Source of the DNA: Hippasteria phrygiana
Lineage: Eukaryota; Echinodermata; Asteroidea; Valvatida; Goniasteridae
DNA: 64,000 bases
Reading direction: 5' to 3'
Assembly: GCA_037893225.1 (NCBI GenBank)
Contig: JAZGUH010000363.1
Span: 1,178,001 to 1,242,000 of the forward strand
Both the position numbers and the translations under genes were made by a program. How positions within the stretch are numbered: the first letter of the stretch is position 1; every line of letters starts with the position of its first letter. The notes under the pieces were generated by a model. The model saw only the letters and a list, made by a program, of their open reading frames with translations, was not told the DNA's origin and ran no database searches. This document shows positions 21,117 to 36,066 of the stretch, piece by piece.

Positions 21117-24100
21117 CTAGAGCTTTGGTGTTTGTGGACAAACACAGGGCTGTTTCGTTTGGGGGGTTTTTGGTAGTTTGATTCTTAATTTTTGAGATTT
21201 CAATGGTGGATCAAAAAATCTTGTTTTACTTTCATGGTCGTCTACGACAGGTCATGCAATCACGTAGGCTTATTCATAATCGTTTTGGAAATGTGAGCAT
21301 ACAAGGAGTTGATGACCATGATTACGTCATCAGACGTCACACATTTTTCACATTTATATTTAAGTGTGTATGACCTTAAAATATATTACAAGAATTATCA
21401 AAAATTGTTTAAAATTCATGTTAGATACCACGTTTCAACTTAATCGAACTTGTACTTTTGTAGATAGATGGCTTCAAAAACTGCCCCTTTAAGATGACGT
21501 CACGTGACATGTGATGAAGTCATCATAATGTCATGTCAATTTTCATCTATGAACCTGCAGATCTGCCTGGATATTACATTTCAACTTAATCGAACTTGTA
21601 CTTTTGTTTATATGTGGCTTCAAAAACTGCCCCTTTAAGATGACGTCAGGTGACATGTGATGAAGTCATCATAACGTCATGTCAATTTTCATCTATAAAC
21701 CTGCTGGCCTACTTAGATATTACATTTCAACTTAATCGAGCTTGTACTTTTGTAGATATGGCTTCAAAAACTGCCCCTTTAAGATGACGTCACGTGACAT
21801 GTGATGACATCATGATAATGTCATGTCAATTTTCAGCTATAAACCTACTGGGCTACCTAGATATTACTTTTCAACTTAATCGAACTTGTAATTTTGTTTA
21901 TATATGGCTTCAAAAACTGCCCCTTTAAGATGACGTCACGTGACATGTGATGACGTCATCATAACGTCAATTCAATTTTTATCTATAAACCTACTGGGCT
22001 ACCTAGATATTACTTTTGAACTTAATCGGACTTGTGCTTTTGTAGACATATGGCTTCAAAAACTGCCCCTTTAAGATGACGTCACGTGACATGTGATGAC
22101 ATCAATTATGATAATGTCATGTCAATTTTCAGCTATAAACCTACTGGGCTACCTAGATATTACTTTTCAACTTAATCGAATTTGTACTTTTGTAGATATA
22201 TGGCTTCAAAAACTGCCCCTTTAAGATGACGTCACGTGGCATGTCATGACGTCATCAAGAGGTAAAAGTTCGGCACACATTGTGAGCAGTTAGTCTAAGT
22301 GTCTGCCAAGTTTAAAAGTACCCAAAGTGCCGGTAAGAAAGAAAACGTGTACAAATGCTATAGGCAATAATCTAGCGAGTGCCCCTTTAAGATGACACCA
22401 CGTGACATGTTATGACTTGATCATAACGTCATGTCAATTTTCATCTATAACACCAGGTGGCATACCTTACGTTCCAACTGAATCGGACTTGTACTTTTGT
22501 AGATATATGGCTTCGAAAAATGCCCCTTTAAGATGACGTCACGTGACATGTGATGACGTCATCAGGACGTAAAGTTCGGCACACATTGTGAGCAGTTGGG
22601 GTAAGTGTCTGCCAAGTTTAAAAGTAGCCAATGTGGCCGGTAAGAAAGTAAACGTTTACAAATGCTATGGGCAATATTCTATCGACTTGAAAAAAGAATT
22701 TTTTTTATGACGTCATCATGACGTCACACAATTTTCGCTTTTTAGGGCATATCTTTGAGACATACCAAAGCTACAACAAAAATAATTTTGAAAATATCTT
22801 GTTTTGTTCGCTTGATATATTGAAAAGAATGTTACGATTTTAATACTTCAAAAATTCAGCGACTTGAAAAAAGACTAGAAATCAACCCCTTTTATAAACA
22901 GCAAGCTCATAATAGCCATGGTTATCAAACCGTCCCAGAATTCCTTTGTGTTATATTGAATTTGGTCTAAATTTTGAAATGGCTGTCATTTCTTACTTGA
23001 GTGAGCCACGATCATGAAATTTTGGAATTGGGTACAGAAAAATTCAATGTATACATTTTTGTAATCGGATTGACCCTTACATGCGTTAACAAAAAAACAT
23101 ATTTTTGATGACGTCATCATGACGTCACACAATTTTCGCCTTTTAGGGCATATCTTTGAGACATACCAAAGCTATAACAAAAAGAATTTTGAAAATATCT
23201 TGTTTTGTTCGCTAGATATAGTGAAAAGAATGTTACGATTATAAAACTTCAAGAATTCAGCGACTTGAAAAAAGACTACAAATCAACCCTTTTTATAAAC
23301 AGCATGCACATTTAAGCCATGGTTATCAGCCCTTCCCAGAATTCCTTTGTGTTATATTGAATTGGGTCGAAATTTTGGAATTAGGTACAGGAAAATTCAA
23401 TGTATACATTTTTGTAATCAGATTGACCCTTACATGCGTTTAAAAAAAAAAATATTGTTGATGACGTCATCATGACGTCACACAATTTTCGCCATTTAGG
23501 GCATATCTTTGAGACATACCAAAGCTGTAACAAAAATAATTTTGAAAATATCTTGTTTTGTTCGCTAGATATATTGAAAAGAATGTTACGATTTTAAAAC
23601 TTCAAAAATTCAGCGACTTGAAAAAAGACTAGAAATCAACCCCTTTTATAAACAGCAAGCTCATAATAGCCATGGTTATCAGCCCGTCCCAGAATTCCTT
23701 TGTGTTATATTGAATTTGGTCTAAATTTTGAAATGGCTGTCATTTCTTACTTGAGTGAGCCACGATCATGAAATTTGGAATTGGGTACAGCAAAATTCAA
23801 TGTATACATTTTTGTAATCAGATTGACCCTTACATGCGTTAAAAAAAAAAAGCATTTTTGATGACGTCATCATGACGTCACACAATTTTCGCTTTTTAAG
23901 GCATATCTTTGAGACATACCAAAGCTATAACAAAAAGAATTTTGAAAATATCTTGTTTTGTTCGCTAGATATAATTTAATGAATGTTACGATTTTCAAAA
24001 TTCAAAAATTCATAAAAAATCACGTGATGACGTCATCATGACGTAAAAGTTCGGCATGCATGCTGAGCAGTTGGTCTGAGTGTCTGTTAAGTTTAAAGGC

Positions 24101-24196
24101 AATCGGCTGCATAAAAGTAGCCAAAGTGCCTGGCAGAAAGAAATCGTGTACAAACGCTATGGGCAAAAAGTCTGAAAAAGAAAAAAAAAAAAAAAA
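21117..24196 (-). mobile_element. array element 3
   Basis: The left half repeats element 2. The right half adds four ~400-bp monomers, anchored at about 22.7, 23.1, 23.46 and 23.86 kb. It ends in an A-run against element 4. Confidence 0.7.
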
Positions 24197-26294
24197 ATAG
24201 AGGTTTGTGTCTGTTTCAAACAGAACACAAGGCTTTTCCTCTTTTTTTGTTTTCCACCCTAAAACTTCAAGTTACGTTCTATGTTTGTGTTAAGTTTGAT
24301 TAAGATCTGATGTTTATAGTGAGTAAAGTGGCTTGTACAAAATTCGTGTACAAAGTCTATGGGATTTTGGATAGAACTGAAACATTCATAGACAATTAGC
24401 CGATGACGTCATCATGAGTTCACTTCGGATGTTACATTCTACTGGCACTATCTACCTTCCCACAATTTTTTTATGATACTCAGACCTATTCTTATATATG
24501 TTATTAAAAAAAAACATTTTGATGACGTCATGATGACGTCACACATTTTCACATTTACGTGAAAGAATATAGGAGCTAACAAAGCTATTCCAAAAAGAAT
24601 TTGGAATTTAGCATGTTCTGTTGATGAGATATGGCTTTAAGAAACTTTTACGGTTCAAAAACTTTAAAATTACTATAAAATCGTATGGTGACGTCATCAT
24701 GACGTCACCTCAATTTTCATCTATAACACGTGGTGGCCCACCAACATACCAGGTTTAAAGGCAATCGGACATACGGTTCTCTAGATATGGGCCCTTGAAA
24801 AATGCACGTTTAGGATGACGTCACGTGACACGTGATGACGTCACGTTTCGGCATACATTTTCAGCTTAGGGTCTTTGTTTGTGTTAAGCCTGATTAACAT
24901 CTGAGGTTGTTTAGTCACCAAAGTGCCACTTACAAAATTCGTCTACAAAGTCTATGGGATTTGGGATAGAACTAAAAATTTCATAGAAAATCAGCCGATG
25001 ACGTCATCATGACGTCACTTTGGATTTTACATGCTAGTAGCATTATCTACCTACCCAGCAATTTTTATGACGATCGAACGTACCCTTATGTGTTTCAAAA
25101 AAGAACATTTTTGATGACGTCATGATGACGTCACACATTTTCCCATTTATGTGAAAGAATATAGGAGCTAACAAAGCTATTCCAAAAAGAATTTTGGATT
25201 TAGCATGTTCTGTTCATGAGATATGGCTTTAAGAAACTTTAATGTTCAAAAACTTAAAAATTACTATAAAATCGTATGATGACGTCATCATGACGTCACG
25301 TAAATGTTCATCTATAACACGTGGTGGTCTACCAACATACCGGGTTTAAAGGCAATCGGACCTACGGCTCTCTAGATATGGGCCCTTGAAAAATCATCTT
25401 TAAGATGACGTCACGTGACATGTGATGACGTCATCATGACGTAAAAGGTCGGCACACATTGTGAGCAGTTGGGGTAAGTGTCTGCCAAGTTTAAAAGTAG
25501 CCAAAGTGGCCGGTAAGAAAGAAAACGTTTACAATGCTATGGGCACTATTCTAGCGACTTGAAAACAGATTTATTTTATTACGTCATCATGACGTCACAC
25601 AATTTTCGCTTTTTAGGGCATATCTTTGAAACATACCAAAGCTATAACAAAAGGAATTTTGAAAATATTTTGTTTTGTTCGCTAGATATATTGAAAAGAA
25701 TGTTACGATTTAAACAATTTAGAAATTCAGCGTCTTGAAAAAAGACTACAAATCAATTCTTTTTATAAACAGCATGCACTTTTAAGCCATGGTTATCTGC
25801 CCTTCCCAGAATTCCTTTGTGTTATATTGAATTTGGTCTAAATTTTGAAATGGCTGCTATTTCTTACTTGGGTTAGCCACGATCATGAAATTTTGGAATT
25901 AGGTACAGAAAAATTCAATGTATACATTTTTGTAATCGAATTGACACTTACATGCGTTAAAAAAAAACCTAATTTTTGATGACGTCATCATGACGTCACA
26001 CAATTTTCGCTTTTTAGGGCATATCTTTGAGACATACCAAAGCTATAACAAAAAGAATTTTGAAAATATCTTGTTTTGTTCGCTAGATATATTGAAAAGA
26101 ATGTTACGATTTTCAAAATTCAAAAAATCATAAAAAATCACGTGATGACGTCATCATGACGTCACTCTTCGGCATACAATTTCAGGTTCGGGTCTATGTT
26201 TGTGTTAAGTTTAATTAAGATCTGAGATTGTTTAGTGACCAAAGTGGCTGTCATAAAATTCGTGTACAAAGTCTATGGGATTTAGGATAGAACT

Positions 26295-26329
<35 letters not shown>

Positions 26330-26457
26330 AAGAAGAAGAAATAAAAAAAAAAAAATCAGAACAAAAACAAAGCCTTTTCCGACGGATTGTCGGAAAAGCC
26401 AAATAAAAAATCTGAACAAAAACAACGCCTTTTCCGACGGATTGTCGGAAAAGCCAA
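24197..26457 (-). mobile_element. array element 4, second subfamily with its own end motifs
   Basis: The 3' end is ATAG (CTAT on the - strand) with a different hairpin (TGTCTGTTTCAAACAGAACA) followed by GGCTTTTCC. The far end (26356-26457) has two copies of a hairpin unit GCCTTTTCCGAC-GGATT-GTCGGAAAAGCC, preceded by a (GAA)n microsatellite at 26300-26340. The interior contains a third monomer type (about 24.5-25.4 kb; GGAGCTAACAAAGCTATTCC) besides the common ones. Confidence 0.7.
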
Positions 26458-28394
26458 CTAGAAACTGGTGTTTGTGTACAAACACAGGGCTGTTTCGGGT
26501 GTTTTTGTTTTTTTTGTGGTAGTATGATTCTAATTCTTGATGAGATATCAATGGTAGATGAAACAAAATCTTGTTTTACATTCAAGCAATTACGTATCCT
26601 TAATCATAATTGTTTTGGAAATGTGAGCATACTTACAGTTTGTGACCATGATGATGTCATTGTGATGTCACACATTTTGCACATTCATATGTAAGTACCT
26701 ATCACCTAACAAATGTATTACAAATTGTTTTTTGAAATTAGCATGTAGGTTTGATGAGATATGGCTTTGGGGTTTAAAAACTTAAAAATTACTAGAAAAT
26801 CGTATAATGATGTCATCATGACGTCATGTAATTTTTGTCAATAACGCCTGCTAGCATACCTACATATCACGTTTCAATTTCATTGGACTTGTAATTCTGT
26901 AGATATATGGCTTCGAAGAATCCACCTTTAAGATGACGTCACGTGACATGTGATGACATCATCATAATGTCATGTCAATTTTCATCTATAAACTTGCAGA
27001 CGTACCTAGATATTACATTTCAACTTAATCGAACTTGTACTTTTGTTTATATGTGGCTTCAAAAACTGACCCTTTAAGATGACGTCACGTGACATGTGAT
27101 GACGTCATCATGACGTAAAAGTTCGGCACACATTGTGAGCAGTTGGGGTAAGTGTCTGCCAAGTTTAAAAGTAGCCAATGTGGCCGGTAAGAAAGTAAAC
27201 GTTTACAAATGCTATGGGCAATATTCTATTGACTTGAAAAAAGAATTTTTTTATGACGTCATCATGACGTCACACAATTTTCGCTTTTTAGGGCATATCT
27301 TTGAGACATACCAAAGCTATAACAAAAAGAATTTTGAAAATATCTTGTTTTGTTCGCTAGATATAGTGAAAAGAATGTTACGATTATAAAACTTCAAGAA
27401 TTCAGCGACTTGAAAAAAGACTACAAATCAACCCTTTTTATAAACAGCATGCACATTTAAGCCATGGTTATCAGCCCTTCCCAGAATTACTTTGTGTTAT
27501 ATTGAATTTGGTCTACATTTTGAAATGGCTCCTATTTCTTACTTGAGTGAGCCACGATCACGAAATTTTCGAATTAGGTACAGGAAAATTCAATGTATAC
27601 ATTTTTGTAATCAGATTGACCCTTACATGCGTTTAAAAAAAAAATATTGTTGATGACGTCATCATGACGTCACACAATTTTCGCCATTTAGGGCATATCT
27701 TTGAGACATACCAAAGCTGTAACAAAAATAATTTTGAAAATATCTTGTTTTGTTCGCTAGATATATTGAAAAGAATGTTACGATTTTAATACTTCAAAAA
27801 TTCAGCGACTTGAAAAAAGACTAGAAATCAACCCCTTTTATAAACAGCAAGCTCATAATAGCCATGGTTATCAGCCCGTCCCAGAATTCCTTTGTGTTAT
27901 ATTGAATTTGGTCTAAATTTTGAAATGGCTGTTATTTCTTACTTGAGTGAGCCACGATCATGAAATTTTGGAATTGGGTACAGCAAAATTCAATATATAC
28001 ATTTTTGTAATCAGATTGACCCTTACATGCGTTAAAAAAAAAAGGCATTTTTGATGACGTCATCATGACGTCACACAATTTTCGCTTTTTAAGGCATATC
28101 TTTGAGACATACCAAAGCTACAAGAAAAAGAATTTTGAAAATATCTTGTTTTGTTCGCTAGATATAATTTAATGAATGTTACGATTTTCAAAATTCAAAA
28201 ATTCATAAAAAATCACGTGATGACGTCATCATGACGTAAAAGTTCGGCATACATTCTGAGCAGTTGGTCTGAGTGTCTGTTAAGTTTAAAGGCAATCGGC
28301 TGCATAAAAGTAGCCAAAGTCCCTGGCAGAAAGAAATCGTGTACAAACGCTATGGGCAAAAGTCTGAAAAAGAAAAAAGAAAAAAAAAAAAAAA
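26458..28394 (-). mobile_element. array element 5
   Basis: CTAG at 26458-26461, hairpin GTGTTTGTGTACAAACAC at 26468-26485. It ends with the common GTCTGAAAAAG/A-run at the inversion point. Confidence 0.7.
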
Positions 28395-31300
28395 CTAGAG
28401 CCAATGGGAGGTGTTTGTGGACAAACACAGGGCTGTTTCGTTTTTGGCTGTTTCGAAAGAGTTCGAAACAGCCCTTGTTTTCGTTAAGATTTTTTTTTTT
28501 TTCTTTTTCAGACTTTTTGCCCATAGACTTTGTACACGTTTTCGTTCTGCCAGGCACTTTGGCTACTTTTATGCAGCCGATTGCCTTTAAACTTAACAGA
28601 CACTTAGACCAACTGCTCAGGATGCATGCCGATCTTTTACGTCATGGTGACGTCATCACGTGATTTTTTATGAATTTTTGAATTTTGAAAATCGTAACAT
28701 TCTTTTCAATATATCTAGCGAACAAAACAAGATATTTTCAAAATTATTTTTGTTACAGCTTTGGTATGTCTCAAAGATATGCCCTAAATGGCGAAAATTG
28801 TGTGACGTCATGATGACGTCATCAACAATATTTTTTTTTTTAAACGCATGTAAGGGTCAATCTGATTACAAAAATGTATACATTGTATTTTCCTGTACCC
28901 AATTCCAAAATTTCATGATCGTGGCTCACTCAAGTAAGAAATAACAGCCATTTCAAAATTTAGACCAAATTCAATATAACACAAAGGAATTCTGGGACGG
29001 GCTGATAACCATGGCTATTATGAGCTTGCTGTTTATAAAAGGGGTTGATTTCTAGTCTTTTTTCAAGTCGCTGAATTTTTGAAGTATTAAAATCGTAACA
29101 TTCTTTTCAATATATCTAGCGAACAAAACAAGATATTTTCAAAATTCTTTTTGTTATAGCTTTGGTATGTCTCAAAGATATGCCCTAAAAAGCGAAAATT
29201 GTGTGACGTCATGATGACGTCATCAACAAATCTTTTTTTTTTAAACGCATGTAAGGGTCAATCCGATTACAAAAATGTATTCGTTGAATTTTCCTGTACC
29301 TAATTCCAAAATTTCATGATCGTGGCTCACTCAAGTATGAAATAGGAGCCATTTCAAAATTTAGACCAAATTCAATATAACACAAAGGAATTCTGGGAAG
29401 GGCTGATAACCATGGGTATTATGTGCTTGCTGTTTATAAAAGGGGTTGATTTCTAGTCTTTTTTCAAGTCGCAAAATTTTTGAAGTTTTAGAATCGTAAC
29501 ATTCTTTTCAATATATCTAGCGAACAAAACAAGATATTTTCAAAATTATTTTTGTTACAGCTTTGGTATGTCTCAAAGATATGCCCTAAATGGCGAAAAT
29601 TGTGTGACGTCATGATGACGTCATCAACAATATTTTTTTTTTTAAACGCATGTAAGGGTCAATCTGATTACAAAAATGTATACATTGTATTTTCCTGTAC
29701 CCAATTCCAAAATTTCATGATCGTGGCTCACTCAAGTAAGAAATAACAGCCATTTCAAAATTTAGACCAAATTCAATATAACACAAAGGAATTCTGGGAC
29801 GGGCTGATAACCATGGCTATTATGAGCTTGCTGTTTATAAAAGGGGTTGATTTCTAGTCTTTTTTCAAGTCGCTGAATTTTTGAAGTATTAAAATCGTAA
29901 CATTCTTTTCAATATATCTAGCGAACAAAACAAGATATTTTCAAAATTCTTTTTGTTATAGCTTTGGTATGTCTCAAAGATATGCCCTAAAAGGCGAAAA
30001 TTGTGTGACGTCATGATGACGTCATCAAAAATATGTTTTTTTTTTAACGCATGTAAGGGTCAATCCGATTACAAAAATGTATACATTGTATTTTTCTGTA
30101 CCCAATTCCAAAATTTCATGATCGTGGCTCACTCAAGTAAGAAATGACAGCCATTTCAAAATTTAGACCAAATTCAATATAACACAAAGGAATTCTGGGA
30201 CGGGCTGATAACCATGGCTATTATGAGCTTGCTGTTTATAAAAGGGGTTGATTTCTAGTCTTTTTTCAAGTCGCTGAATTTTTGAAGTTTTAAAATCGTA
30301 ACATTCTTTTCAATATATCTAGCGAACAAAACAAGATATTTTCAAAATTATTTTTGTTACAGCTTTGGTATGTCTCAAAGATATGCCCTAAATGGCGAAA
30401 ATTGTGTGACGTCATGATGACGTCATCAACAATATTTTTTTTTTTAAACGCATGTAAGGGTCAATCTGATTACAAAAATGTATACATTGAATTTTCCTGT
30501 ACCTAATTCCAAAATTTCGTGATCGTGGCTCACTCAAGTAAGAAATAGGAGCCATTTCAAAATGTAGACCAAATTCAATATAACACAAAGGAATTCTGGG
30601 AAGGGCTGATAACCATGGCTTAAATGTGCATGCTGTTTATAAAAAGGGTTGATTTGTAGTCTTTTTTCAAGTCGCTGAATTCTTGAAGTTTGATAATCGT
30701 AACATTCTTTTCACTATATCTAGCGAACAAAACAAGATATTTTCAAAATTCTTTTTGTTATAGCTTTGGTATGTCTCAAAGATATGCCCTAAAAAGCGAA
30801 AATTGTGTGACGTCATGATGACGTCATCAACAAATCTTTTTTTTTTTAAACGCATGTAAGGGTCAATCCGATTACAAAAATGTATTCGTTGAATTTTCCT
30901 GTACCTAATTCCAAAATTTCATGATCGTGGCTCACTCAAGTATGAAATAGGAGCCATTTCAAAATTTAGACCAAATTCAATATAACACAAAGGAATTCTG
31001 GGAAGGGCTGATAACCATGGGTATTATGTGCTTGCTGTTTATAAAAGGGGTTGATTTCTAGTCTTTTTTCAAGTCGCAAAATTTTTGAAGTTTTAGAATC
31101 GTAACATTCTTTTCAATATATCTAGCGAACAAAACAAGATATTTTCAAAATTCTTTTTGTTATAGCTTTGGTATGTCTCAAAGATATGCCATAAAAAGCG
31201 CAAATTGTGTGACATCATGATGACGTCATAAAAAAAAATTTTTTTTCAAGTCGCTAGAATATTGCACATAGCATTTGTAAACGTTTTCTTTCTTACCGGC

Positions 31301-32740
31301 CACTTTGGCTACTTTTAAACTTGGCAGACACTTACACCAACTGCTAACAATGTGTGCCGAACTTTTACGTCATGATGACGTCATCTTAAAGGGGCATTTT
31401 TTCGAAGCCATATATCTACAAAAGTACAAGTCCGATTAAGTTGAAACGTAATATCTAGGTATGCCACCGGGTGTTATAGATGAACATTGACATGATGTTA
31501 TGATGACGTCATCACATGTCATGTGACGTCATCTTAAAGGGGCATTTTTCGAAGCCATATATCTACAAAAGTACAAGTCCGATTAAGTTGGAACGTAATA
31601 TCTAGGTATGCCACCGGGTGTTATAGATAAACATGGACATAACGTTATGATCAAGTCATAACATGTCACGTGGTGTCATCTTAAAGGGGCACTTGCTAGA
31701 TTATTGCCCATAGCATTTTTAAACGTTTACTTTCTTACCGGCCACTTTGGCTACTTTTAAACTTGGTAGACACTTACCCCAACTGCTCACAATGTGTGCC
31801 AAACTTTTACGTCATGATGATGTCATCACATGTCACGTGACGTCATATTAAATGGGCATTTTTTCAAAGCTATATATCTACAAAAGTACAAGTCCGATTA
31901 AGTTGAAAAGTAATATCCAGGTAGCCTAGCAGGTTTATAGATGAAAATTGACATTACGTTATGATGACGTCATCACATGTTACGTGACGTCATCTTAAAG
32001 GGGCAGTTTTTGAATCCATATATATTAAGAAGTACATGTCTGATTAAGTTGAAAAGTAATATCTAGGTAGCCCAATAGGTTTATAGATGAAAATTTACAT
32101 GACATTATTATGATGTCATCACATGTTACATGACGTCATCTTAAAGGTGCAGTTTTTGAAGCCATATATAAACAAAAGTACAAGTCCGATTAAGTTCAAA
32201 AGTAATATCTAAGTAGCCCAGTAGGTATTTTAAATTAAAAAAATTATGATGTCATGATTACGTCATCACTTGTTTCGTGTCATTATCTTAAAGAGGCATT
32301 TTTCGAAGCCATATATCTACAAAAGTACAGCTCCGATTTATTTGAAATGTAATATATAGTCGGGTAGGCAAGCAGGTTTATAGATGAAAATTGACATGAC
32401 GTTATGATGACGTCATCACATGTCACGTGACGTTATCTTAAAGGGGCAGTTTTTGAAGCCATACATTGTATATCTACAAAAGTACAAGTTTGATTATTTT
32501 AAATGTAATATCTAGGTAGGTCAGCAAGTTTACAGATGAAAATTTACATTACGTTATTTTGACGTCATCACAAGTGACTATTACAAACAACTTTAATCAT
32601 TTTCAAAGTCTAACAAAGAAAACTGGCAGGAGCGCGATTGTTTGACGAACTTTAATTATTGTATTCACATTTCACATCCAAACTAAAAAAAATAAAAAGC
32701 GAAACAGCCCTGTGTTTGTCCACAAACACCGTCCGTCTAG
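28395..32740 (+). mobile_element. inversion junction and array element in + orientation
   Basis: A 3'-end stub in - orientation (CTAG 28395-28398, hairpin 28411-28428) abuts a single hairpin unit (GGCTGTTTCGAA-AGAG-TTCGAAACAGCC, about 28445-28473). The sequence then runs in + orientation through many ~400-bp and ~146-bp monomers to hairpin 32712-32729 and CTAG 32737-32740. Before the 3' end lies an ACTGGCAGGAGCG stretch matching the outer part of the tRNA-like foldback at 11547. Confidence 0.7.
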
Positions 32741-35700
32741 TTTTTTTTTTTTCTTTTTCAGACTTTTTGCCCATAGACTTTGTACACGTTTTCGTTCTGC
32801 CAGGCACTTTGGCTACTTTTATGCAGCCGATTGCCTTTAAACTTAACAGACACTTAGACCAACTGCTCAGGATGCATGCCGATCTTTTACGTCATGGTGA
32901 CGTCATCACGTGATTTTTTATGAATTTTTGAATTTTGAAAATCGTAACATTCATTAAATTATATCTAGCGAACAAAACAAGATATTTTCAAAATTCTTTT
33001 TCTTATAGCTTTGGTATGTCTCAAAGATATGCCTTAAAAAGCGAAAATTGTGTGACGTCATGATGACGTCATCAAAAATGCTTTTTTTTTTTAACGCATG
33101 TAAGGGTCAATCCGATTACAAAAATGTATACATTGTATTTTTCTGTACCCAATTCCAAAATTTCATGATCGTGGCTCACTCAAGTAAGAAATAACAGCCA
33201 TTTCAAAATTTAGACCAAATTCAATATAACACAAAAGAATTCTGGGACGGGCTGATAACCATGGCTATTATGAGCTTGCTGTTTATAAAAGGGGTTGATT
33301 TCTAGTCTTTTTTCAAGTCGCTGAATTTTTGAAGTATTAAAATCGTAACATTCTTTTCAATATATCTAGCGAACAAAACAAGATATTTTCAAAATTCTTT
33401 TTGTTATAGCTTTGGTATGTTTCAAAGATATGCCCTAAAAGGCGAAAATTGTGTGACGTCATGATGACGTCATCAAAAATATGTGTTTTTTTTAACGCAT
33501 GTAAGGGTCAATCCGATTACAAAAATGTATACATTGTATTTTTCTGTACCCAATTCCAAAATTTCATGATCGTGGCTCACTCAAGTAAGAAATGACAGCC
33601 ATTTCAAAATTTAGACCAAATTCAATATAACACAAAGGAATTCTGGGACGGGCTGATAACCATGGCTATTATGAGCTTGCTGTTTATAAAAGGGGTTGAT
33701 TTCTAGTCTTTTTTCAAGTCGCTGAATTTTTGAAGTATTAAAATCGTAACATTCTTTTCAACATATCTAGCGAACAAAACAAGATATTTTCAAAATTCTT
33801 TTTGTTATAGCTTTGGTATGTTTCAAAGATATGCCCTAAAAGGCGAAAATTGTGTGACGTCATGATGACGTCATCAAAAATATGTGTTTTTTTTAACGCA
33901 TGTAAGGGTCAATCCGATTACAAAAATGTATACATTGTATTTTTCTGTACCCAATTCCAAAATTTCATGATCGTGGCTCACTCAAGTAAGAAATGACAGC
34001 CATTTCAAAATTTAGACCAAATTCAATATAACACAAAGGAATTCTGGGACGGGCTGATAACCATGGCTATTATGAGCTTGCTGTTTATAAAAGGGGTTGA
34101 TTTCTAGTCTTTTTTCAAGTCGCTGAATTTTTGAAGTATTAAAATCGTAACATTCTTTTCAATATATCTAGCGAACAAAACAAGATATTTTCAAAATTCT
34201 TTTTGTTATAGCTTTGGTATGTTTCAAAGATATGCCCTAAAAGGCGAAAATTGTGTGACGTCATGATGACGTCATCAAAAATATATATTTTTTTTAACGC
34301 ATGTAAGGGTCAATCCGATTACAAAAATGTATACATTGTATTTTTCTGTACCCAATTCCAAAATTTCATGATCGTGGCTCACTCAAGTAAGAAATAGGAG
34401 CCATTTCAAAATGTAGACCAAATTCAATATAACACAAAGGAATTCTGGGACGGGCTGATAACCATGGCTTAAATGTGCATGCTGTTTATAAAAAGGGTTG
34501 ATTTCTAGTCTTTTTTCAAGTCGCTGAATTCTTGAAGTTTTATAATCGTAACATTCTTTTCACTATATCTAGCGAACAAAACAAGATATTTTCAAAATTC
34601 TTTTTGTTATAGCTTTGGTATGTCTCAAAGATATGCCCTAAAAAGCGAAAATTGTGTGACGTCATGATGACGTCATAAAAAAATTATTTTTTCAAGTCGA
34701 TAGAATATTGCCCATAGCATTTGTAAACGTTTACTTTCTTACCGGCCACATTGGCTACTTTTAAACTTGGCAGACACTTACCCCAACTGCTCACAATGTG
34801 TGCCGAACCTTTACGTCATGATGACGTCATCACATGTCACGTGACGTCATCTTAAAGGGGCATTTTTCGAAGCCATATATCTACAAAAGTACAAGTCCGA
34901 TTAAGTTGGAACGTAATATCTAGGTATGCCACCGGGTGTTATAGATGAACATTGACATGATGTTATGATCAAGTCATAACATGTCACGTGGTGTCATCTT
35001 AAAGGGGCACTCGCTAGATTATTGCCCTTAGCATTTGTAAACGTTTTCTTTCTTACTGGCCACTTTGGCTACTTTTAAACTTGGCAGACACTTACCCCAA
35101 CTGCTCACAACGTGTGGCGAACTTTTACGTCATGATGATGTCATCACATGTCACGTGACGCCATCTTAAAGGGGCATTTTTTCGAAGCCATATATCTACA
35201 AAAGTACAAGTCCGATTAAGTTGAAACGTAATATCTAGGTATGCCACCGGGTGTTATAGATGGAAATTGACATGACGTTATGATGACGTCATCACATGTT
35301 ACGTGACGTCATCTTAAAGGGGCAGTTTTTGAAGCCATATATATTAAGAAGTACATGTCCGATTAAGTTGAAAAGTAATATCTAGGTAGCCCAATAGGTT
35401 TATAGATGAAAATTGACATGACATTATTATGATGTCATCACATGTCACATGACGTCATCTTAAAGGTGCAGTTTTTGAAGCCATATATAAACAAAAGTAC
35501 AAGTCCGATTAAGTTCAAAAGTAATATCTAGGTAGCCCAGTAGGTATTTTAAATAACAAAATTATTGATGTCATGATTACGTCATCACTCGTTTCGTGTC
35601 ATTATCTTAAAGGGGCATTTTTCTCAAAGCCATATATCTTCAAAAGTACAGGTCCGATTTATTTGAAATGTAATATATAGTCGGGTAGGCAAGCAGGTTT

Positions 35701-36066
35701 ATAGATGAAAATTGACGTGACGTTATGATGACGTCATCACATGTCACGTCACGTTATCTTAAAGGGGCAGTTTTTAAAGCCATACATTGTATATCTACAA
35801 AAGTACAAGTTCGATTATTTTAAATGTAATATCTAGGTAGGTCAGCAAGTTTACAGATGAAAATGTACATTACGTTATGATGACGTCATCACAAGTGACT
35901 ATTACAAACAACTTTAATTATTTTCAAAGTCTAACAAAGAAAACTGGCAGCAGCGCGATTGTTTGACAAACTTAAATTATTGTATTCTCATTTCACATCC
36001 AAAAAAAACAACAACAAAAACGAAACAGCCCTGTGTTTGTCCACAAACACCTCCCATTGGCTCTAG
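32741..36066 (+). mobile_element. array element in + orientation, left arm of a large palindrome
   Basis: Starts T-run, CTTTTTCAGAC; ends hairpin 36033-36050 and CTAG 36063-36066. From about 35.58 kb rightwards it is an almost exact inverse of 36.07-36.53 kb. Confidence 0.7.
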
